DNA of 16,360 nucleotides from an uncultured Lachnospiraceae bacterium (lineage in GTDB: Bacteria; Bacillota; Clostridia; Lachnospirales; Lachnospiraceae), in the NCBI GenBank assembly GCA_910578085.1, contig CAJTPM010000057.1:1-16360 (forward strand), given 5' to 3'. Each line of letters begins with the position of its first letter. The first letter of the stretch is position 1. Below the pieces are notes generated by a model, which was not told the DNA's origin, did not search any database, and saw only the letters and a list, made by a program, of their open reading frames with translations. Below are positions 10,101 to 16,068 of the stretch, in pieces. A program made the position numbers and the translations under genes.

Positions 10101-10216
10101 GAGGGCGCATTTCCGTAAAAGAAAAACTTGCTGAGATGCGGCAGAAGGCTTATGGACAGAAAGTTTCGGAAAAGCCAGAGATTTCAAAGGGAAAAGGAAA
10201 AGAAGAAAGTTTATAA
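1112..10216 (+). CDS. Giant polyvalent protein: degenerate ArdC-like domain, repeat modules, N6-adenine methylase fold and SF2 helicase
   Basis: 3034 residues in one frame; GGAGG (1101-1105) sits 6 bases before the ATG. Order: residues 1-250 resemble ArdC (QLLIYAQRPDAT, then V-x-K-G-A-K-G-I) but lack HExxH. Residues 250-450 are a charged low-complexity linker that also overlaps another reading frame. Three copies of one module lie near 451-557, 607-710 and 834-931. A methylase fold spans about 1370-1650, with motif I VLDPAAGIGNF (1490-1500) and motif IV NVPF (1556-1559) in place of the usual N/D-PP-Y/F. The SF2 helicase spans about 2135-2700: Walker A GAGKT (2161-2165), DESH (2322-2325), ATGTP (2372-2376), motif VI QQEGRILRQG (2650-2659), with a coiled-coil insertion between motifs I and II. 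An acidic stretch (about 2937-2969) precedes a basic tail carrying GRISVKEKLAEMR (2998-3010). This matches the element-borne COG4646-type methylase-helicases called polyvalent proteins. A likely role is remodelling or protecting element DNA during transfer. Domain calls are confident; the function is inferred. Confidence 0.92.
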   Translation: MRKYDLISSLSAETSKEVARNEESWKKYLNTASRLYKYPFKDQLLIYAQRPDATACASIEIWNEKMHCWVNKGAKGIALIDEEGSPYTGLRYVFDISDVHKARRIGRFPQLWEMKEEHQEAVLDRLEGIYGDTNKEAGFTDRIREIAARIAQDCYGELASDMEYLKEGSFLEELDELNVAVRVRETLADSISYMVLKRCGMDDADLAEEIQFPYIHEFNTVETLSHIGDSISDLSKPVLMEIGKAIGAYDRAYARNEASKNLVEKGLANTADTRYNALKRESETQDVQSTTQTGNAGERGNNDESDLREKRGLSDTDVTDGRAAGGDADEVRTDEEELLAGTQEGNLHRTSAEREAERASSGYSGTGRAEDGIADSADGESGGRDGGTESHQSDEMGGDDEQHQALSGGNRAERADIQPVNEEEITENRELSEPGNEENTLSGFSLSGEETINRHWAEIEKGILQFDEFMEHKCPDIAGVMLFEPDKDKQTEYIKNSYRHGEYTEFYVGEERAGYRADENGMTLWSGTYLNRRAEAVVSWETVRDSIAFYMEKGEYLKEGQIPQWEEPEPKETEVYQQLSLFPSTEEQIGTIEAAQAGEKYIMPAAFSLPKEQLEAILRTGGGRDNNRSRIYAKYQQGKTPEEMAEFLKNEYRTTGKGFDFGNNPISVWFSESGMSIGYGMSAKENPVAVMDWQEVEGIVRSMVENGTYMGANEVFLVDAVERQRVSNDLFNFFRDGIGEVPENIPIKNYNHPESITNLCELLSTQEGRDIVSGELSKAKEQLEAGEKQIKWRYVKSPEHLLSEIADLSVEKREYPAQDSVEVRNEDFITQDEIDTRLTGGSGFHHGHFRIYEYFMEGHDKKDNIAFLKNEYGTGGSSHALIGSDKGHEDHDAKGIRLEKGSYGNPYAKVLLKWNVVEKRIRELVKADKYLSPKGKEAYAQYKKEQAEEAMRREQEKLEHGIRVECKNAIEQAIAEKFDGYTLPRDTAEGVIRQYGKERVEIVLANTITHLSHDGRFSPNNKEWAKSLVPSADWQTRDYIVTSHPAVLDGFTNQARRYIERDREPEKAAVPEREAGTSGEKAQNPEPENKISDSEKALIERLAEMSAVVKICGALSMKDVVGWNEDTGEVAIEDADRRLEGKAVYDALFLEAADYVLMQSLSGNTEKAVEMDALLKEAQKYAARYENEPAQQREEKAAEKISRTEPESLSEEPEQETAERFTVTETTDAFTEPYAVWDNETQDYYVAGDGTVPTFTAIEEVDIFCGKLNGDLQGKDLSTEDLPDTETVSGTKAVSGKEDDFPDIDAQAVREHLEKAGIVDGQLVDENALENDPFIRQVMGDVETLIGETEEEPEKSSEKEPEIDKSGAVNYHISFNEAENTGKGFAPKEKFRQNIEAIRTLEKIEGEHRTATPEEQEILAKYVGWGGLADAFDSSKANWANEYQELKSLLSPEEYASARESTLNAHYTSPVIIQAIYDAVGKMGFTRGNVLDPAAGIGNFYGCLPEEMQASRLYGAELDGLTGRIAKQLYPHADIKITGFENTSYPNDFFDVAVGNVPFGQYKVSDRQYDKHNFLIHDYFFAKTLDKVRPGGIVAFVTSKGTMDKKNPEVRKYLAQRAELLGAVRLPNTAFKENAGTEVTSDILFLKKRDRVMDIEPDWVHLTEKDGIVMNQYFSDHPEMVLGKMEMVSGAHGMESACLPDTSLPLSAQLKNALSHVEGSIEQADFNEIDDELAKENIPADPDVKNYSYTVVDDTVYYRENSIMKPVDVSEKAEQRIKGMVAIRDCTQELINFQLEEYPEDMIQNKQTELNQLYDDFSKKFGLISSQTNKRAFNQDSSYCLLCSLERLDDEGNFIGKADMFTKRTIKKQEVVTSVDTASEALAVSLSEKAGVDLAYMSQLAGKSEEEITKELAGVIFQNPVTEEWETADEYLSGNVREKLSVAKTFAENHPEYAINVTSLEGVQPKELDASEIEVRIGATWISTKYIEDFMRETFETPEYLFDRKAMGVQYSNVTGQWNVKGKNADRGNALVNMTYGTSRANAYRILEDSLNLRDTRIFDVVTEDGKEKRVLNKKETMLASQKQEAIREAFKDWVFRDPERRQDLCAKYNELFNSTRPREYDGSHLKFPGMTPDIILRPHQLNAVAHQLYGDNTLLAHCVGAGKTFEMIAAAMESKRLGLCQKSLFVVPNHLTEQWASDFLRLYPGANILAATKKDFEPANRKKFCSRIATGDYDAVIIGHSQFEKIPLSTERQMAMIERQIAEIEMAIEALKAENGERYSIKQMEKTKKSLNTRLSRLNDASRKDNVVTFEQLGVDKLFVDESHNYKNLFLYTKMRNVAGIAQTEAQKSSDMFAKCQYMDELTGGKGITFATGTPISNSMTELYTNMRYLQYNTLQRLGLGHFDSWAASFGETQTAIELAPEGTGYRAKTRFAKFFNLPELIALFKESADIQTPDMLKLPVPEADYENVVLKPSEYQKDIVASLAERAEAVRDRKVDATVDNMLKITNDGRKLALDQRLINAMLPDEENSKATTCVEKAFEIWEQTKEQKSAQLIFCDLSTPKGDGTFNVYEDIRDKLMAKGVPENEIAFIHDANTETRKAELFAKVRSGQVRFLLGSTAKMGAGTNVQDRLIALHHLDVPWRPSDIEQQEGRILRQGNMNDKVKIFRYVTEGTFDSYSWQLIENKQKFIGQIMTSKSPVRSCEDIDEAALTYAEVKALATGNPYIKEKMDLDIQVSKLKLLKANHTSQKYRLEDNIVKHYPVQIASMKERLAGYRADIQTYAQNKFPDKDTFSIKIGNRVYMDKKEAGAALIDMCRSAKQPNMAVTIGEYQGFKMSVSYDSFFSKFTVNLKGSISHEVEIGADPLGNLQRLSNALEGMGKRMEEVAQKLENVEHQLETAKVEVTKPFPQEAELAEKLERLTELNALLNMDEKGGDGIDMDDEPENDGEQEEMDTEEMEREAEAVADAPFKPQINRAVSEKVAEHGKERMLSDSTRGRISVKEKLAEMRQKAYGQKVSEKPEISKGKGKEESL
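2016..2372 (+). CDS. tnpV: TnpV-family protein encoded in an alternative frame inside the giant gene
   Basis: This frame lies +1 to the giant gene and codes for 118 residues from ATG 2016 (a second ATG follows at 2019). An AAAGGGG (2004-2010) sits 5 or 8 bases upstream, which favours these starts over the unsupported ATG at 1950. The product begins MMNLTYEKNGDYLIPMLQ and contains YLQEHKKGIYTGLLLKGKL, then LKATNQMKWVGMMNNIR and AEEIVLKELIYSL. I recognise this as the TnpV family (transposon-encoded, often about 120 residues, normally a stand-alone gene of unknown function). Codon choice in this frame looks natural (CTG, GAG, CAG, AAG), whereas the giant frame over the same bases gives a disordered D/E/G/S/R-rich linker with CAA, CGA and GGA codons. 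Recognition is from memory of the family; whether it is translated is unknown. It could alternatively be a relic of a tnpV gene captured by the giant gene. Confidence 0.66.
   Translation: MMNLTYEKNGDYLIPMLQMDEQPEGTLTKYGLMRKNYLQEHKKGIYTGLLLKGKLKEHLLAIQEQAEQRMELLTAQMAKAEGVTEELKATNQMKWVGMMNNIRHSAEEIVLKELIYSL
2462..3904 (+). other. Region coding three diverged copies of one protein module in the giant protein
   Basis: Copies lie at residues about 451-557, 607-710 and 834-931. The shared core reads EYIKNSYR, EFLKNEYR and AFLKNEYG, then a variable glycine-rich stretch, then SWETVRDSIAFYMEKGEYL, DWQEVEGIVRSMVENGTYM and KWNVVEKRIRELVKADKYL. Copies two and three also share an upstream GG...RIY.Y motif; copy one is the most diverged. 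Charged linkers separate the copies. This resembles repeated large-polyvalent-protein-associated domains; the function is unknown. Confidence 0.7.
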
Positions 10217-10227
10217 GGAGGACGAAA

Positions 10228-11067
10228 ATGGAAACAGCAGAACAGAACACAAAACAGATCATGGAAGAAAATGAAGTATTAAAGCAGCTTATAGAACTGC
10301 TTAACCAGCAGGATATGGACGGGCAGTCACAGGATTTTATGGGGATTTTCTGGTATGTGGCGGGTATGCAGATGCAGCTTACCGCAATGGTGGATGAATT
10401 ACAGGGTGTCCGGGAGCAGCTTTCGCAGATGCAGGAAAACCAGCCAAAATCTGTGACGGAGAAGCTCATGGATAAAGTGGCGCACCTTCAGGAAAAAATC
10501 ACAAGCCTTTCGGAATGTCTGTCATCGGTAAGAAACAGTTTGGTGGAAACAGCGCAACAGGCGGTCAGTGCCTTTAAGGAAAAAGGGAAAGCGGAGATGT
10601 GCAAGGTTCTCCAGACAGGAATTTCCGGAGTGAAGTCCATGCTTTCCGATTACCGGGAACGTCTGGTTGATGTGATGACAGACTGTGAAAAGACAGCCAA
10701 CCAGATTGACAGCATCGGGGACGAACTGAAGCAGATCGGGAACAGCGTTTCCAATGTGGGCAGGCTGTTAGCCGGGAAAGGCACGAAAGAGGTATCGGAT
10801 GAAAAGCCGGGTGTCGGCATGACAAGGGTAATCAATAAGCCTGTAAAAAAGGCGGTGGAGAACCTTCGGAAGAAGATTGACGGGATAGATAAGGCATTTG
10901 AAAAGCTGGATCGGCTTTCTTCTAGTCTGGATGCCGGGAAGGAAACGGAGAAAGGAGGGCGGGTGTCCGTAAAGGATAAACTGTCACAGATGAAAGAAAA
11001 GGCAGGGCAGAAGAAAGCGCCGGAGCAGGATAAGGTAAAGCCAAAAAGCAAAGAGGAATGTTTATAA
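10228..11067 (+). CDS. Coiled-coil element protein of unknown function (possibly DUF6674 family)
   Basis: 279 residues. AAGGAGG (10215-10221) overlaps the stop of the giant gene and lies 6 bases before the ATG, so translation is probably coupled to it. The N-terminal 60 residues form an amphipathic helical region (LKQLIELLNQQD, then FWYVAGMQMQLTAMVDEL). Residues about 53-135 look like a long coiled coil (VREQLSQMQ, LMDKVAHLQEKITSLSECL). More helices follow (about 150-180) and then a basic region (INKPVKKAVENLRKKIDGI). The end carries GGRVSVKDKLSQMKEK and a lysine-rich tail like those of the two large neighbours. There is no signal peptide or clear membrane segment, so it is probably cytoplasmic. 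The position between helicase and ArdC-like genes is typical of proteins I have seen labelled DUF6674, but that name is from memory. It could be a structural or adaptor protein for its neighbours; no enzymatic motif is visible. Confidence 0.85.
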   Translation: METAEQNTKQIMEENEVLKQLIELLNQQDMDGQSQDFMGIFWYVAGMQMQLTAMVDELQGVREQLSQMQENQPKSVTEKLMDKVAHLQEKITSLSECLSSVRNSLVETAQQAVSAFKEKGKAEMCKVLQTGISGVKSMLSDYRERLVDVMTDCEKTANQIDSIGDELKQIGNSVSNVGRLLAGKGTKEVSDEKPGVGMTRVINKPVKKAVENLRKKIDGIDKAFEKLDRLSSSLDAGKETEKGGRVSVKDKLSQMKEKAGQKKAPEQDKVKPKSKEECL

Positions 11068-11093
11068 AGATAGCTGCAAATAAAAATATCCGG

Positions 11094-11133
11094 AACAGGG
11101 GCAGAGAGGGAAACTTATCTGTCCCTGTTTTTT
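11094..11133 (+). terminator. Intrinsic terminator ahead of the ArdC-like gene
   Basis: AACAGGGGCAGA (11094-11105) pairs with TCTGTCCCTGTT (11118-11129), a 12-bp stem with one G-U pair and a 12-base loop, followed by TTTT (11130-11133). GGAGG begins at 11136 and AAGGAG at 11143, so no promoter fits between the U-tract and the translation start at 11159. The arrangement mirrors the terminator ahead of the giant gene. Confidence 0.9.
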
Positions 11134-11158
11134 ATGGAGGAAAAGGAGAAATAACCAG

Positions 11159-14100
11159 ATGGCAGATGCGAGAACTGAAAAACAGAAAGTAAAGGAGATA
11201 ACGGACAGGCTGGAGGAAGGCTTAAAGGAATTATTTGAGGGAGAAAAATACAAAAGCTACCTGAATACCATGTCAAAATTCCATAATTACAGCGCAAACA
11301 ATATCCAGCTCATAGAGATGCAATGCCCTGACGCAACCTACGTTGCCGGGTATAAGGCATGGCAGAAGAATTTTGAGCGCCATGTGAACAGGGGCGAGAG
11401 GGGTATCCGTATCCTTGCGCCTTCGCCTTATAAAATCAAAGAGGAACAGGAAAAGATTGATCCGGTCACGAATGAGCCTGTGCTTGACCGGGACGGGATG
11501 CCTGTTGTGGAGGAAGTGGAGATAAAGATACCCGCTTTCCGGGTTGTCACAGTGTTTGATTATTCGCAGACGGACGGGAAAGAGCTTCCCGGACTCGGCG
11601 TGAGCGAGCTGCATGGGGATGTAGAGCGTTACCGGGATTTTATGGAAGCACTTGCAAGGGTTTCCCCTGTACCAATCCGCTATGAGGGCATGGAGGGTGA
11701 CAGGAAAGGCTATTTTATTGACTTAAACCACCCTATCGCTATCAAGGAAGGCATGGGAGAAGCGCAGACTGCAAAAACCGGAGTGCATGAGGTAGCACAC
11801 GCAAAACTCCATGCAAAGGAGATTGAACAGGAAACAGGGATTGCCAAAGACAGGGAAACAAAGGAAGTGGAAGCGGAGAGCATCGCCTACACCGTCTGCC
11901 AGCACTTCGGGATTGATACGTCCGACTATTCTTTTGGGTATATTGCCGGGTGGAGCAGCGGAAAGGAAATGCCGGAGTTAAAATCTTCCCTTGATACGAT
12001 ACGCCGGACTTCCTCGGAGCTGATAAAGGGGATTGAAGCACAGCTTTTGGAGATTGATAAAGAACGTGCTGCAGAACAGGCGCAGGAGGACATCATTCTG
12101 CTTGTGGCGAATACAGACCGTTCAGAATATGACCTTTTGAGCGTTAGGGGTATGGAACGGACAGAGCTTTTTAATTCCCTGCATGATATGAAAGACGATG
12201 ACAGGCAGAGCGTGGAAGCCTACCTTGAAAGAGCCGGGGCGTGGGTAACGCTGCTTGGGAATGAGCGGAGCGAGGAAGTGGAGGAATACCACTTAGATTA
12301 CGCTTACAATACGGATACTTATGAGATAACCGATTTTAAGGCATTGCAGGAAGAACGGGAGAGAGCCAACAAGCCGATTGAATATGCTGATGTTGTTGTC
12401 CGGATAGCCATGCCCGAAAACGGGGAGTATGAAACCATTAAAATCACAAATATGCAGTCAGAAGTGGAAAATGCTTTATATGATATGCTGCCCGGCGAAG
12501 GAAATGAGTGGGGTGGGAGTGTTACGGACTATTTGAAAGAAAAAGGCTTTGAATGTGTAACAATTATGAAAAGCGGCGGGGTGAATGACGGTTATCCGCA
12601 GTTTTATGATTTTGAGGTGGATATGGGCAAAAAGGAGATTCATGCCGCTTCGGAGTTCCCGGCAACCGTACAGGCGGAACAGCTTATTAACCGCATGGAA
12701 TTTCACAGGTCGGTTTATGACAGTGATGAGCGCAACCTGATTATGAACCATGCTTATAAGCTGGATGATATGTATAAGACCACTTCCCTTGCACATTCCC
12801 TTGCGGAACAGAAAGACGATCTGCCGCTTCTTTGGGAAACAATTAAGGTAGCGGAGGAAGAAATTGACGCTCTCCCGGACGGGATGGTGGGATTGTCGGA
12901 GATGCACGAATACGGGTATTCTTGGGATGAAATGCTCCCTCTGACAAGGGATAAGGCATCAGAGCTGTTTGGGGAAGATGTGTCAATGTACCAGCTCCAT
13001 TCAGACGGTTCAGAAACACTTGTGGAGGATAAGGCGGCATTACAGGAGCATGAAGGGCTGTTCGGCGTAGAAAAGGATGATTGGAACGCTTATCTGGAAT
13101 ACCAGTCCATGAAACGGGAATTAGAGGACAGCGAACCCAACCGGGAAGCACAGCTTTTATTTGGCAATGAGGGAAGGTTTGGCATCTATCAGCTTAAAGA
13201 TACGGAAGAAACAAGGGATATTCGTTTTATGGCGATGGACTATCTTGAAATGAAAGGTATCCCGGTTTCTAAAGAGAATTACACTCTGGTCTATATCGGG
13301 GAGCTGGAGGAGGGCATGAGCCTTGAAGATATTTATACCCGGTTTAATATAGACCACCCGGCAGACTTTGCCGGGCATTCCCTTTCTGTCAGTGATGTGG
13401 TGGTGCTGCATCAGGACGGGGAGAACACAAGCCATTATGTGGATTCCGTTGGTTACAGGGAGATACCGGAGTTTACAAAAGAACTTTCCATATCAGCGGA
13501 ACTCAGCGCCGAGAAATCTTCGGTCATGGAGGTAACAGCAGAAGAAAATGTAGTGGCAGAGCCGGACAATGACAGGGTTTCCTATTATGTCATTGAGGAT
13601 TTATCTACATGGGCGGAGAACAGCCCGGAAAAAAGCAAGCTGGAGCGTTTTGACAGCCTTCCGGAAGCAATAGCGAAATTTGCAGAGTATCAGGGGAAAA
13701 ATGCAGAGGATAAGCCGGATATGGTAAGGGCAACCTTCGGTTTCAATGTCAATGGCAGCGAATTTGACCTGATCCATGTCAGAAACCATGAAAACTGTCT
13801 GTCACTGGATTTTACGCATAGCAAGGCGGCAGGGGAAAGCAGCCGCTTCATGGAAGATTTGCAGACTTTATATCATGAGGTCGGTTTTGACAAGGTGAGG
13901 GTTCACCGGGAAATGTCACCGGAGGAAATAAAAGATTTTGTAAAACAGCGGTTTGAGTATCAGCTAAAGAGCAGCGGTCTTGATGATGTTTCCCTCTATA
14001 TGGACAGGTTTGACACCCTCTATGAACAGGGAAAAATGGAACACCTCATGCCGACAGCCAACCAGAAGCATATCGTGGAAGATGTACCATTTATGGAGTG

Positions 14101-15742
14101 GGAAAACCCATACATAGATACCAGTATCAGGGAAACGGGCAGGGAAGAAACAGAGCTTGCTTTCCAGTTGGCAGACCGCTATATCAGTATTCAGGAAGCC
14201 AGTGAAGGGTATGATTACACAATTTACGATATGGATTACCGGGAATTGGACGGTGGTGTGTATGATAATCCGGATATAACAATCAGACAGGCACTTGATG
14301 AGATTGTGGCAGACTTAAAAGAGCCGGCGCACCGGAGCGCTCTGGAAGGCAACATACAGGCGGATGATGAACTGATACCGATTGATTATGATGGATTGAT
14401 AGAAAAAGCAGAGCAGGCGGAAATGGCACATCTTGAGGAACGTATCAAATATGAAGTGCCGGAAGTGGCGGAAAGCAAGGTGATAGCCGATTTTAAAGCC
14501 CGGACAGAGGAATTATGGAATGGCATCAATGGGCAGACACAGGAGGATATAGAACTTACCATATACGCCTATTTGCAGTCCAAGATTGACGAGTATGACA
14601 TGGATATAGAGCTTGTGGACGTGGCGGTGTCCGGGAGCAGATGCAGAGGTCTGGAGCAGGAAAATTCTGACCTTGATGTGGTCGTGGAATACCGGGGCGG
14701 GGAAACGGAGGATTCCCTGTTTAACACATTTAATGAGGATGGTTTCAGCATCGGCGGCGTGAAAGTTGACATCAATCCTATCACAGAAGGAAAGACCGGG
14801 ACGCTTGGGCAGTATCTTCCGGGAGTGGAAGCGTACCTTGCGGAAAAACGTGCTGCCCTGCAGGAGAGGAATACGGAACAGGCACAGGAAGAAAAGCAGA
14901 CAGTCATTACCCTTACGGTGGCAGAGTGCGGGGAGTTCCATAACCTCGGAGAATACCATGAGGGTATAGTAAGCGTGGAGGAAGCAATCGCTGTTTTCAA
15001 CCAGATACCGCCGGAGAGGATGAACGGTATCAGGAGCATCGGCATCAATATTCATACGGAAGGGACGGAAACGTATGAGGACACGCAGATGGATATTGTG
15101 TCGGGCAGGACTGCCGATCTGGAGATTTTAGATTATGTGCCGGATATTACAGACAATCCAAAAGCGGTAGCGGTGATTGCGGAGCTGATCGACAAGCTGC
15201 CGGATATTGAATTGCTTGGCTCACTGGAAAAGTGGCAGGCGGCTTTCCTTGCCGCAGAAATAGACCAGCTTTCCTATGACTATGACACTTATCAGTACAA
15301 TGATACGGTGGAGGACAGGGAAGCACAGGTAGCGAATATCGCAGAGGACATCAGGAACGGGAATACGGAGTATCTGAATGATTTCCTCAATGCTATGATT
15401 TCAGACAGCATGAGGGAGGGCATAACGGATCTATTCGGGAAAGGAAAGGAGCTTGACGATAGCGAGGGCGTACAGACTGCAAGGAAGGCAAAGGAGCTTT
15501 TAGACAAGCTGGCAGAGTATAAGCCGCTTGCGAAGATTGAGGAACTGGAAGAATGTAACTATAACATGATTGATAATGTCCTGAACAATGAGAAGCCAAA
15601 AGAGGAAAAAGAACACAAGGCGGGCAGGGTTTCCATAAAGGAAAAACTGGCAGAGAAAAAGGCAGTCATCGAGCAGAGGGATAAGTCAGGAAAAGATGTT
15701 CCGGAAAAAGGGACGGAGAAAAAATCAGAGAGGGAGATATAA
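11159..15742 (+). CDS. Polyvalent ArdC antirestriction protein with zincin, YodL, DUF4316 and nucleotidyltransferase domains
   Basis: 1527 residues; AAGGAG (11143-11148) lies 10 bases before the ATG. Residues about 28-125 are the ArdC N-terminal single-stranded-DNA-binding domain (YKSYLNTMSKFHNYSANNIQ, then HVNRGERGIRIL). A zincin domain follows with HEVAH (210-214) and an EVEAESIAY segment (E238 or E240) as the likely third zinc ligand. Residues about 675-775 match YodL (YQLKDTEETRDIRF, then IYTRFNIDHPADFAGHSLSV). About 805-880 matches DUF4316 (YYVIEDLSTWAENSPEKS). A polymerase-beta-like nucleotidyltransferase has GSRCRG (1159-1164), SDLDVVV with D1171 and D1173, and VDINPI with D1204, so all catalytic positions appear present. 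The protein is strongly acidic overall but ends in a basic tail with GRVSIKEKLAEKK (1489-1501). ArdC proteins protect entering DNA against restriction. Several stretches (about 310-660, 880-1110, 1240-1480) match no family I can name. The next gene starts 3 bases after the stop. Confidence 0.9.
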   Translation: MADARTEKQKVKEITDRLEEGLKELFEGEKYKSYLNTMSKFHNYSANNIQLIEMQCPDATYVAGYKAWQKNFERHVNRGERGIRILAPSPYKIKEEQEKIDPVTNEPVLDRDGMPVVEEVEIKIPAFRVVTVFDYSQTDGKELPGLGVSELHGDVERYRDFMEALARVSPVPIRYEGMEGDRKGYFIDLNHPIAIKEGMGEAQTAKTGVHEVAHAKLHAKEIEQETGIAKDRETKEVEAESIAYTVCQHFGIDTSDYSFGYIAGWSSGKEMPELKSSLDTIRRTSSELIKGIEAQLLEIDKERAAEQAQEDIILLVANTDRSEYDLLSVRGMERTELFNSLHDMKDDDRQSVEAYLERAGAWVTLLGNERSEEVEEYHLDYAYNTDTYEITDFKALQEERERANKPIEYADVVVRIAMPENGEYETIKITNMQSEVENALYDMLPGEGNEWGGSVTDYLKEKGFECVTIMKSGGVNDGYPQFYDFEVDMGKKEIHAASEFPATVQAEQLINRMEFHRSVYDSDERNLIMNHAYKLDDMYKTTSLAHSLAEQKDDLPLLWETIKVAEEEIDALPDGMVGLSEMHEYGYSWDEMLPLTRDKASELFGEDVSMYQLHSDGSETLVEDKAALQEHEGLFGVEKDDWNAYLEYQSMKRELEDSEPNREAQLLFGNEGRFGIYQLKDTEETRDIRFMAMDYLEMKGIPVSKENYTLVYIGELEEGMSLEDIYTRFNIDHPADFAGHSLSVSDVVVLHQDGENTSHYVDSVGYREIPEFTKELSISAELSAEKSSVMEVTAEENVVAEPDNDRVSYYVIEDLSTWAENSPEKSKLERFDSLPEAIAKFAEYQGKNAEDKPDMVRATFGFNVNGSEFDLIHVRNHENCLSLDFTHSKAAGESSRFMEDLQTLYHEVGFDKVRVHREMSPEEIKDFVKQRFEYQLKSSGLDDVSLYMDRFDTLYEQGKMEHLMPTANQKHIVEDVPFMEWENPYIDTSIRETGREETELAFQLADRYISIQEASEGYDYTIYDMDYRELDGGVYDNPDITIRQALDEIVADLKEPAHRSALEGNIQADDELIPIDYDGLIEKAEQAEMAHLEERIKYEVPEVAESKVIADFKARTEELWNGINGQTQEDIELTIYAYLQSKIDEYDMDIELVDVAVSGSRCRGLEQENSDLDVVVEYRGGETEDSLFNTFNEDGFSIGGVKVDINPITEGKTGTLGQYLPGVEAYLAEKRAALQERNTEQAQEEKQTVITLTVAECGEFHNLGEYHEGIVSVEEAIAVFNQIPPERMNGIRSIGINIHTEGTETYEDTQMDIVSGRTADLEILDYVPDITDNPKAVAVIAELIDKLPDIELLGSLEKWQAAFLAAEIDQLSYDYDTYQYNDTVEDREAQVANIAEDIRNGNTEYLNDFLNAMISDSMREGITDLFGKGKELDDSEGVQTARKAKELLDKLAEYKPLAKIEELEECNYNMIDNVLNNEKPKEEKEHKAGRVSIKEKLAEKKAVIEQRDKSGKDVPEKGTEKKSEREI

Positions 15743-15745
15743 GCT

Positions 15746-15949
15746 ATGGATAAATTTACAGTGGAAGAAGTCAATCTGATGTGTGTGTTTGAGGGGCAGG
15801 ACAGGAAGGGCATGATTGCCGATATAAAGAATGTGATCCCCCACATACAGGACAGTGAAATGGTGGAGCTTGCCGGGCAGGTCTTAGGGAAACTGGAAAA
15901 CATGAGCGATAAGGAATTTGCGGAGATTGAACTGGAAGCGGCAGAATAA
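15746..15949 (+). CDS. Small TTRAP-family (putative transposon-transfer assisting) protein
   Basis: 67 residues, acidic, mostly helical. The opening MDKFTVEEVNLMCVFE, then the pattern of a basic pair, a mid-protein helix (MVELAGQVLGKLENMSDKEF) and an acidic end (AEIELEAAE), match the TTRAP family of short proteins found in Tn1549-like and CTn elements. The family's role in transfer is only putative and no catalytic motif is visible. The gene starts 3 bases after the stop of the ArdC-like gene; a purine-rich GAGAGGGAGA (about 15728-15737) serves as the ribosome site, so translation is likely coupled. It is the last gene of the operon before the toxin locus. The family's C-terminus is often longer, so this copy may be on the short side. 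Confidence 0.75.
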   Translation: MDKFTVEEVNLMCVFEGQDRKGMIADIKNVIPHIQDSEMVELAGQVLGKLENMSDKEFAEIELEAAE

Positions 15950-15987
15950 TTTATCGTGAAACTTTTATAGCATTATCCGACAGGAAG

Positions 15988-15996
15988 TGCTATAAT
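15988..15996 (+). promoter_or_regulatory. Extended -10 promoter of the toxin mRNA
   Basis: TGCTATAAT (15988-15996) is a perfect extended -10 (TGN plus TATAAT). No good -35 lies 16-18 bases upstream (TAGCAT at 15968-15973 matches 2 of 6), as expected for a promoter that relies on the extended element. Transcription would begin near 16003, giving a leader of about 66 bases before the toxin ATG. Confidence 0.72.
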
Positions 15997-16039
15997 TCTT
16001 TTTAGTCAGATTAGAGCAGGTAGGGATAGTCTGCGGTTG

Positions 16040-16064
16040 TCCTTTCTGGAAACGGAAAGGAGGT
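16040..16064 (+). promoter_or_regulatory. Leader hairpin sequestering the toxin Shine-Dalgarno
   Basis: TCCTTTCTG (16040-16048) pairs with CGGAAAGGA (16053-16061) through 9 base pairs, one of them U-G, closed by a GAAA tetraloop (16049-16052). The 3' arm contains most of the Shine-Dalgarno AAAGGAGGT (16056-16064), which lies 4-5 bases before the ATG at 16069. Folding would block ribosome entry, as in TxpA/BsrG-type and Hok-type toxin mRNAs. Confidence 0.75.
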
Positions 16065-16068
16065 CGGT

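Noticed and set aside
14513..15055. Two overlapping minus-strand open frames opposite the nucleotidyltransferase region
   Set aside because: They are shadows of the + strand gene: no start signals, no recognisable domains, and two competing frames over the same bases.
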